A DNA stretch of 19,856 nucleotides from CAZYTO01 sp964650405 (GTDB lineage: Bacteria; Acidobacteriota; Thermoanaerobaculia; Gp7-AA8). The translations under genes and the position numbers were made by a program. The stretch lies in contig CAZYTO010000080.1 of assembly GCA_964650405.1 (NCBI GenBank), positions 1 through 19,856 of the forward strand. The letters are read 5' to 3'. Of this stretch, positions 8,136-13,275 are shown piece after piece. The stretch's first letter is position 1. Each line of letters begins with the position of its first letter. Below the pieces are notes generated by a model that was given only the letters and a program-made list of their open reading frames with translations, was not told the origin of the DNA and made no database searches.

Positions 8136-8593
8136 CCGAGGACAAACGCCCGAGCGTGGCGTTGCCGGAAGACGAAGGGAGAAAGCCCGTGACATACGAA
8201 GAGAGAAAGGTCAAGCACCTCGAGCTGATCCAGGGGGTCATCAACCGGATGGCCGGAAACAGCTTCACGATCAAGGGCTGGGGCACGGCGCTCATCGCCG
8301 CCATCCTGGCCTTCCTCGCCAAAGACGGGAGACCGCAGTACGCCTGGATCGCGATCCTTCCGACGATCGTCTTCTGGTTCCTGGACGCGTATTACCTTTC
8401 CCTCGAAAGGGCGTATCGGGGGCTCTACGACTCCGTACGGGGAGGATTCGTAGGCGCGTTCACCATGGACACAAGGTCGTACACGAACCTCCGCAAGGCG
8501 TTCTGGAGCCAGGCGGTATGGCCGATCTATCTCATGCTGATCGTCCTCGCGCTGATCGTGTATTGGTACGTGCCTCCTTTGGCTGGCAGGTAG
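8132..8593 (+). CDS. Small three-helix membrane protein, candidate effector of the TIR-SLOG operon
   Basis: The protein has 153 residues and starts at GTG in a GTGA overlap with the SLOG gene. A charged N-terminus (1-30) leads to an amphipathic helix with LIQGVINRMAGNSFTIKGWG (32-51). TM1 follows (about 50-64), then TM2 (about 70-90, AWIAILPTIVFWFLDAYYLS), a helical linker (LERAYRGLYDSVR) and TM3 (about 127-149). The NRMAxNSFxxKGW pattern followed by WFLDAYYLxLER recurs, as I recall, in small membrane proteins near conflict genes. It is comparable in logic to SLATT-type membrane effectors, but I cannot confirm membership. As the last gene of a TIR-SLOG operon it is the natural candidate for a pore-forming or membrane-perturbing effector. 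That role is inferred. Confidence 0.75.
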   Translation: MTEDKRPSVALPEDEGRKPVTYEERKVKHLELIQGVINRMAGNSFTIKGWGTALIAAILAFLAKDGRPQYAWIAILPTIVFWFLDAYYLSLERAYRGLYDSVRGGFVGAFTMDTRSYTNLRKAFWSQAVWPIYLMLIVLALIVYWYVPPLAGR

Positions 8594-8603
8594 GTTCGCT
8601 TGC

Positions 8604-8670
8604 TGGTCGCTGCTCGCTGATCACTGATCGCGAGCCTGACACAGCGAACAGCGAGCGGCGAACAGCGACC
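8604..8670. repeat. Imperfect inverted repeat of CGCTG/CAGCG units
   Basis: The left arm around 8605-8619 (GGTCGCTGCTCGCTG) is complementary in two blocks to the right arm at 8642-8670, where CAGCGA recurs three times. It lies between the membrane-protein gene and the dioxygenase-like gene. It could fold as a transcript-end hairpin but has no T-run. It resembles low-complexity intergenic repeats rather than a mobile element. Confidence 0.45.
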
Positions 8671-8720
8671 CGTTAACACTCTCCCTCACCCATGCGTCCT
8701 TCCCGGCGAAGGAGAGATCC

Positions 8721-9332
8721 ATGACCGAATTCCGCCGCTTCGTCGCCGCCGCGCTCCTCCTCATCGCATCCTGCGCCTATGCCTCCCCTCCTCCGCCCAG
8801 CCCGGAGCCGCCGGCCAACGTGTCGCCCGCCGGAAGCATCGCCGGGCCTTCAGAACCGGGAAGCCGCCTCGTCATCTCGGGACAGGTCTTCGCGCCGGAC
8901 GGCGTGACGCCCGTTCCCGGCGTCATCGTCTATGCGTATCAGACCGACAACACCGGCGAGTATCACAACGACGCCTCGCGCGTGGCGCGGTTGCACGGCT
9001 GGGCACGGACGGGAAGCGACGGGCGCTTCGAGTTCCGCACCATCCGCCCCGCGCCATATCCGGGCCGCGGGATCGCCGCGCACGTACACTTTCACGCGTG
9101 GGGCGGCGGGTATCCCCTGCAGTGGACCGAGGAATTGCTGTTCGCCGACGACCCGCTGGTCCGGAACGCCGACCGAGAGAAGGCGGCCGCGCAGGGCCGA
9201 TTCGCGAATGTCAGTGCCGTGACGCGCGGCCCGGACGGCGCCCAGCATGTGATCATCAACTTTCGCCTCCTCGCCGAGACGAATTACAGCCCCGATCAAC
9301 ACAGCGATCCGCGTACGCGGACACATAAGTAG
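8721..9332 (+). CDS. Exported intradiol ring-cleavage dioxygenase-like protein
   Basis: The protein has 203 residues and a strong ribosome site (AAGGAGAG) before the ATG. The N-terminus is a signal peptide, FVAAALLLIASCAYAS. IAS-C18 could be a lipobox, or cleavage could follow AYA. A proline-rich linker (22-45) leads to the intradiol dioxygenase beta-sandwich (50-185). All four iron ligands of protocatechuate 3,4-dioxygenase can be matched: Y81 in NTGEY, Y113 in RPAPYP, and H121 and H123 in AHVHF. Cytoplasmic enzymes of this family open catechols; exported single-domain versions are common in soil bacteria with unknown substrates. No aromatic-degradation genes are adjacent, so the substrate cannot be guessed. 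Confidence 0.87.
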   Translation: MTEFRRFVAAALLLIASCAYASPPPPSPEPPANVSPAGSIAGPSEPGSRLVISGQVFAPDGVTPVPGVIVYAYQTDNTGEYHNDASRVARLHGWARTGSDGRFEFRTIRPAPYPGRGIAAHVHFHAWGGGYPLQWTEELLFADDPLVRNADREKAAAQGRFANVSAVTRGPDGAQHVIINFRLLAETNYSPDQHSDPRTRTHK

Positions 9333-9369
9333 TGCCGAGTGCCGAGTATTACCCATCGAGGAGATCGAG

Positions 9370-9927
9370 ACGAAGGACACCAATCGCGTCGCGCCGGAAC
9401 GCGAGCTGCTGCGGGCGGCCAAGGGTGGGGACCGTGCTGCGTATGGTCACCTTTACGAACGTTATGCGCCGATGGTGCATGGCGTGCTGCTGGCCCGCGT
9501 CGCGCCCGGCGACGTCGACGATCTGCTCCAGGACGTCTTCATCCGGGCCATGACCGAGCTGCGCCGTCTCCGCGATGAGGATCACTTCGGCGGCTGGATC
9601 GCGGCGATCGCCCGCAACCGCGCCGCCGACTGGTACCGGCGCTCACGCGAGACGACGGGGAGCGAAGAGACTCTGCACGCCGTGGCCACCGGCGAGACGG
9701 CCAGTGCGCGCACGGACGCCCGCACGGCCCTCGACGCCATCCAGTCGCTGCCCGCCGCGTACCGGGAGACACTCGCCCTCCGCCTCGTGGAAGGGATGAC
9801 CGGGCCGGAGATCGCGGAACGGACCGGGCTCACGCCGGCGTCCGTGCGCGTCAACCTGTGCCGCGGCATGGCCCTGTTGCGGGAAGCGCTGGCCGTGCCC
9901 GGCGGGGAGCGCGGAGGTGACGAATGA
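9370..9927 (+). CDS. ECF-type RNA polymerase sigma factor, start codon unclear
   Basis: Sigma region 2 reads ELLRAAKGGDRAAYGHLYER (from 9403) and continues through DVDDLLQDVFIRAMTELRRL and FGGWIAAIARNRAADWYRRS. Region 4 reads ALDAIQSLPAAYRETLALRL and MTGPEIAERTGLTPASVRVN. The frame is open from 9253 to 9927, yet the first ATG (9472) falls inside region 2, losing its first helix. No in-frame ATG, GTG or TTG lies upstream. GAGGAG at 9358-9363 is a good ribosome site 6 nt before an ACG at 9370, used here as a provisional start. ATC at 9355 or 9364 is also possible, as is a one-base sequence error. The stop overlaps the FecR-like gene start (ATGA, 9924-9927). The family is secure, the start is not. 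Confidence 0.85.
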   Translation, partial: TKDTNRVAPERELLRAAKGGDRAAYGHLYERYAPMVHGVLLARVAPGDVDDLLQDVFIRAMTELRRLRDEDHFGGWIAAIARNRAADWYRRSRETTGSEETLHAVATGETASARTDARTALDAIQSLPAAYRETLALRLVEGMTGPEIAERTGLTPASVRVNLCRGMALLREALAVPGGERGGDE

Positions 9928-10940
9928 ATCCGACCGACGACTACCTGTGGGACAAGAGCGGCGAGCCCGATGGGGAGATCGCGGAGCTGGAGTCTTTGCT
10001 GTCCGCGTTCCGCCACCGGCCACAGCCGCTGGCGGCCGTCGCAATGCCGCGGCGGCGCCGGCGGATCGCCCTCTCCCTCGCCGCCGCGGCGCTCTTCGCG
10101 CTCGCCGCTACGGGCATGCTCCTCTTTCGCGCAAGACTCTCGTGGCGAAACGGCGAGCCGTGGCAGGTCACACCGCTGGCGGGCTCGCCGCGCGTGGAGG
10201 GAACGGCCCTCGCGCGGCGCGCACGGCTCGGCGTCGGCGAAGTGCTCGAGACTGACGGCATGTCGCGAGCGCGGGTACGCATCGCCTCGATCGGCACGAT
10301 GGACGTCGATCCGGGGAGCCGGCTCCGGCTCGTCACGACTCGGACGCGCAACCACCGTCTGGCCCTCGACTTCGGTACGATCCACGCGCGGCTGTGGGCA
10401 CCGCCCTTCAGCTTCGGCGTCCAGACGCCTTCCTCGCTGGCCCTCGACCTCGGATGCGCCTTCACGCTGCGCGTGAACCGCGACGGCTACGGCCTGTTGC
10501 AGGTGACGTCGGGGTGGGTGGCTCTGGAGCGGGACGAAGCCCAGACCCTCGTCCCCGCCGGCGCCGAAGCGGTCACGCGTCCCGACCTCGGCCTCGGCAC
10601 GGCGTACTTCAGCGACGCCACCGAGCCGTTCCGTCAAGGCCTGACCCGGTTCGACACGCACCGCGATGATCCGGCGGCACGCGCCGATGCCGTCTCCGCG
10701 ATCCTGACGTCGGCGCGCCCGCGCGATGCGATGACGCTTCTCGTCGTGCTGCGCAAGCTTCCCCGCGACGAGCGGGCGCCCGTTCTCGACCGCCTCACAC
10801 AGCTCGTACCCATCCCCGCCGGTTTCCGCCGCGACGACGTCCTCGGGCTGAACGAGAAGGCCCTCGAGGCCTACTGGCGCGCCCTCGGTCTCGGCAACGC
10901 CAAGAGCTGGATCCTCAACTGGCGGGACGTTCTCCGTTGA
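9924..10940 (+). CDS. FecR-like anti-sigma/sigma-regulator membrane protein
   Basis: The protein has 338 residues. A short cytoplasmic N-terminus (GEIAELESLLSAFRHRP, 17-33) could hold the sigma factor. A basic stretch RRRRR and one TM helix (about 48-67) follow, then a periplasmic FecR-type beta domain (about 85-235; GVGEVLETDGMSRARVRIAS, then FGTIHARLWAPPFSFGVQTP and GLLQVTSGWVALE). A C-terminal helical extension (260-338) is not part of FecR. The gene overlaps the sigma gene by 4 bp, the standard arrangement for a sigma factor and its membrane regulator. No TonB-dependent receptor is present, so a ferric-citrate-type circuit is not implied. The input signal is unknown. Confidence 0.85.
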   Translation: MNPTDDYLWDKSGEPDGEIAELESLLSAFRHRPQPLAAVAMPRRRRRIALSLAAAALFALAATGMLLFRARLSWRNGEPWQVTPLAGSPRVEGTALARRARLGVGEVLETDGMSRARVRIASIGTMDVDPGSRLRLVTTRTRNHRLALDFGTIHARLWAPPFSFGVQTPSSLALDLGCAFTLRVNRDGYGLLQVTSGWVALERDEAQTLVPAGAEAVTRPDLGLGTAYFSDATEPFRQGLTRFDTHRDDPAARADAVSAILTSARPRDAMTLLVVLRKLPRDERAPVLDRLTQLVPIPAGFRRDDVLGLNEKALEAYWRALGLGNAKSWILNWRDVLR

Positions 10941-10997
10941 CTCCATCGCTCGTCATCGACCGGTAGGAGGCTGCGCTTCGGGAAACATCGCAACTCA

Positions 10998-11353
10998 TCA
11001 GGATGCGCCCTGCAGGATCAGCGATCGCGCCGCCAGGATCGTCGAGCCGAGCGAGGAGGCGAGCGCATCGATATCTCCGGCACCAGGCTCACCTTCCCAC
11101 TGAGCCTCCCCGTCAACGAGCGAAGAGCGTCGACCGCGCTCCTGTAGGCGTCTGAGGCGACGAGCTCGGCCAGCCCTCCCTGCAGGCGGGCGAGATCCGC
11201 GGCGATGCCAGCCAGATAGGGGCCGTTCCAGCTCTCGACATTCGAGAGGGCACTGGTGACGACCGCGACGCATTGGCGCGAGGGCGCAGACGCGAGCCAG
11301 AATGGATCGGAATAGACGACCTGAGCATCCTGAAGGACGGTGTAAAACGCCAC
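10998..11353 (-). CDS. Unrecognised small helical protein, apparently frameshifted
   Basis: From GTG 11353 one frame reads MAFYTVLQDAQVVYSDPFWL through LRSLTGRLSGKVSLVP with good codon use. It then turns arginine-rich and stops at 11018. The -1 frame takes over near 11080 with GDIDALASSLGSTILAARSL and ends at 10998. The two halves join into one plausible protein of about 118 residues, so a missing base near 11075-11095 is likely, either as a sequence error or as gene decay. Plausible protein (FEIVRIPPPAGAAAPV) is also encoded upstream of the GTG without a canonical start. There is no signal peptide or TM segment. It is the last of four leftward genes. I do not recognise the family. Confidence 0.5.
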
Positions 11354-11393
11354 CGGTGCGGCAGCCCCCGCCGGAGGCGGTATGCGGACGATC

Positions 11394-11792
11394 TCAAAAC
11401 GACGTAGAGCTCAATGCAGCCGGCGCGGAAGCAAGCTCCGGCTGCTGAAGACGCATTCCGATCCCATCCCCGCCCGGAGTGAGATAGGTCTGAACGTCGG
11501 CCTTGATCGAGGCCACCGCCCTTCCCGGCATGGAGGCGTCACCAATTGCGGCTGCCAGCGCTACAGAGTCGATCAACCGCTGCAACGGCAGGTCTGCTTT
11601 GACTCCGGCCAGTTGTTCGATCTGTGTCCGCAAGACCAGGTTCTCCGCTTCGAGATCGAGAGTTCGCTGCCGCAGCGCCGGCAACGCCGCTCCCTCCAGA
11701 ACCTGAGCGTATGCCTCGGCGCCGGTTGCCAGCCGTTCGAGAGCGCCATAGGCGGATTGCGCCTGACGGAGATCATCGGTGAGGAGCGGCAC
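11394..11792 (-). CDS. Unrecognised coiled-coil protein
   Basis: The protein has 132 residues and starts at GTG 11792, inside the end of the PASTA gene (20-bp overlap). AAAGGGAAA sits upstream as a modest ribosome site. Residues 5-60 are strongly helical, with a heptad-like segment LRQRTLDLEAENLVLRTQIE. The C-terminal part contains LIDSVALAAAIGDASMPGRA and a glycine-containing tail. There is no signal peptide or membrane segment. It lies third in a leftward cluster of four small genes. No function can be assigned; a structural or adaptor role would fit the coiled coil. Confidence 0.6.
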   Translation of the reverse strand: MPLLTDDLRQAQSAYGALERLATGAEAYAQVLEGAALPALRQRTLDLEAENLVLRTQIEQLAGVKADLPLQRLIDSVALAAAIGDASMPGRAVASIKADVQTYLTPGGDGIGMRLQQPELASAPAALSSTSF

Positions 11793-12081
11793 GGCGTTTC
11801 CCTTTCGCTCTACCCTTGACCGCGGCGACGGGCTGCGGCACCGGGTCGGGCTCCGGATTGATGATCCGCGGCAGTGCCGTGACGAGGTCTACGGCGGTGC
11901 CGTGCAGGACTTCTTCGCCGGCCTTCGGATTCTGCTCAAGGACGGTGCCCACGGGAGATGTTGCGAACCGCGTCGCAATGCGTCCTGCAAGAAGGCCGGC
12001 GCCCTGGAGCAGCGCCCTGGCCTCAACGATCAGCGTGCCCACCACATTCGGTACGGACACCAGCATCGGGGCCGACGCCAC
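11773..12081 (-). CDS. PASTA-domain protein (5' part possibly in another frame)
   Basis: The listed GTG start at 12081 gives 102 residues with one full PASTA domain (VSVPNVVGTLIVEARALLQG through VLEQNPKAGEEVLHGTAVDL) and a basic tail (VKGRAKGKRRAAPHR). The same frame is open upstream to 12225 and encodes the second half of another PASTA-like unit (LTLGAIAEQV, then TILSQQPEAGAAVAARTQVN), but no ATG, GTG or TTG begins it. The upstream gene covers this stretch in a different frame whose translation is low quality there. One extra base near 12200-12210 would fuse both into one protein. PASTA domains usually bind peptidoglycan or act as spacers, but no signal peptide or kinase domain is seen here. 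Confidence 0.65.
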   Translation of the reverse strand: MASAPMLVSVPNVVGTLIVEARALLQGAGLLAGRIATRFATSPVGTVLEQNPKAGEEVLHGTAVDLVTALPRIINPEPDPVPQPVAAVKGRAKGKRRAAPHR

Positions 12082-12562
12082 GACCAGATTGACCTGCGTC
12101 CGCGCCGCAACTGCCGCTCCGGCCTCGGGCTGTTGGGAGAGAATCGTCCTCGCTGCAGCCTCTGCCGTGACCTGTTCGGCGATCGCACCAAGAGTCAGCC
12201 CGGATGGTCGTCGTGATGGCCATCTTCAAGGAGATGACTGCGCTCGTGAATTGATAAAAAGTCGGCGAAATCCCCAGTGCGATCAGCGGGAACGTCACTG
12301 CAGGGGCAGGAGTCGTATCAGGATTCGCAATCGTCTGGGGATTGTTTGGCCCGGCCGGTTGATTTGGATCAAATGCGGGATTTGGAATGGTCAGCGGCTT
12401 GGGAAACCCCGGCAAATCCACGGTCGCAGCCGCAAGAGCCTTCGTCACTTCGACGCTGTTCGCGTCCAGCGCCGTCTGCCCCTCGGCGATGGCCAGCGCA
12501 AGATTCTTCACCATTTCCGGGAACGGAACATTCAGCAGCTCTTGTCCGACCTGATTAGCCAC
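12023..12562 (-). CDS. Unrecognised protein with PTFYQF motif; 3' half probably out of frame
   Basis: GTG 12562 is preferred over the GTG at 12583 because AGAGGAG lies 6 nt upstream of it. The first ~118 residues look genuine: MANQVGQELLNVPFPEMVKN, EGQTALDANSVEVTKAL, then VTFPLIALGISPTFYQFTSA and VISLKMAITTT. I recall a LGFxPTFYQF-plus-amphipathic-strand signature in unassigned small proteins near DUF2589-type genes; this is a weak lead only. After about 12210 the frame becomes Arg/Gly/Ser-rich (DSWCDRRTGHGRGC) while the PASTA frame takes over. The authentic protein therefore probably continues into the PASTA gene. There is no signal peptide. It is first in the leftward four-gene cluster. Confidence 0.55.
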   Translation of the reverse strand: MANQVGQELLNVPFPEMVKNLALAIAEGQTALDANSVEVTKALAAATVDLPGFPKPLTIPNPAFDPNQPAGPNNPQTIANPDTTPAPAVTFPLIALGISPTFYQFTSAVISLKMAITTTIRADSWCDRRTGHGRGCSEDDSLPTARGRSGSCGADAGQSGRGVGPDAGVRTECGGHADR

Positions 12563-12726
12563 GACGATCTCCTCTCGTCCCACATGGACGAATCGATTGA
12601 CCGGCCTCGATTGAATGGCTCACCTTGTGACCTGAGCTCTCGTTGCTCGTGCGCGAGGTATCCCGACGACGACACTTCGACCGAAACCGAAGCATCGCCG
12701 CGCCCGACCCTCGATACTCTGGGCGC

Positions 12727-13203
12727 ATGGAGCCGCCCGCAAACGACGCACCGATCGACCGCCGCACCTTCCTGCAGGGCGTCGCCGCCGCCGGAGCGGC
12801 CCTGCTCGTCATGGGCGGCGCACCGGAGATGGATGCGAAGCCGGCGGCCGGGAGAACAACGATGAAGATCACCTGCTTTATCCGTTACCAGATCGATCCC
12901 TTTCAACGAGACGCCTTCAAGCAGTACGCGGAGAACTGGGGCCGCATCATTCCCCGCTGCGGCGGCCACCTGGTCGGCTATTTCCTGCCGAGCGAAGGAA
13001 CCAACGACGTGGCGTGGGGCCTGATCGCCTTCGACAGCCTGGCCGCCTACGAGCGCTATCGGGCGCGGCTGCGGTCGGACCCGGAATCGCGCGAGAACTT
13101 CGCCATGGCCCAGAGCAAGCGCTTCATCCTGCGCGAGGAACGGACGTTCGTGGAGATCGTCGACGGTACGTTCGGCATCGCCGCGCAGAAAGTGCAGGAG
13201 TAG
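12727..13203 (+). CDS. NIPSNAP-family protein with Tat-like leader
   Basis: From ATG 12727 the protein has 158 residues. DRRTFLQGVAAAGAALLVMG (13-32) looks like a twin-arginine leader. The NIPSNAP ferredoxin-like fold begins at MKITCFIRYQIDPFQRDAFK and continues through IIPRCGGHLVGYFLPSEGTN, AFDSLAAYERYRARLRSD and FILREERTFVEIVDG. The domain alone starts at ATG 12862, and many close relatives, as I remember them, begin exactly there. The leader could therefore be real (export) or an upstream extension. I keep 12727 because the RR-x-F-L motif and hydrophobic core are in frame. NIPSNAP domains form dimeric alpha/beta barrels, usually without known substrates. The gene converges on the leftward repeat-protein gene. 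Confidence 0.8.
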   Translation: MEPPANDAPIDRRTFLQGVAAAGAALLVMGGAPEMDAKPAAGRTTMKITCFIRYQIDPFQRDAFKQYAENWGRIIPRCGGHLVGYFLPSEGTNDVAWGLIAFDSLAAYERYRARLRSDPESRENFAMAQSKRFILREERTFVEIVDGTFGIAAQKVQE

Positions 13204-13219
13204 CGCGCTAACCGTGTGG

Positions 13220-13243
13220 AGGACAGACGGGACCGTCTGTCCT
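13220..13243. terminator. Hairpin between convergent genes
   Basis: AGGACAGACGG (13220-13230) and CCGTCTGTCCT (13233-13243) are perfect reverse complements, giving a stem of about 10 bp with a 4-nt loop. It sits 17 bp after the NIPSNAP stop and 33 bp before the stop of the convergent gene. No U-tract follows on either strand, so it is at best a weak bidirectional terminator or transcript-stabilising hairpin. Confidence 0.55.
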
Positions 13244-13275
13244 TCACGCAACCGGTCGGCACACGCGCGGCCCGT

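Noticed and set aside
7059..8195. 378-codon open frame on the minus strand
   Set aside because: It is antisense to the end of the TIR gene and all of the SLOG gene; no domain, Arg/Pro-rich.
9582..10946. 454-codon open frame on the minus strand
   Set aside because: It is antisense to the sigma factor and FecR-like genes, which are recognisable families; the translation has no domain.
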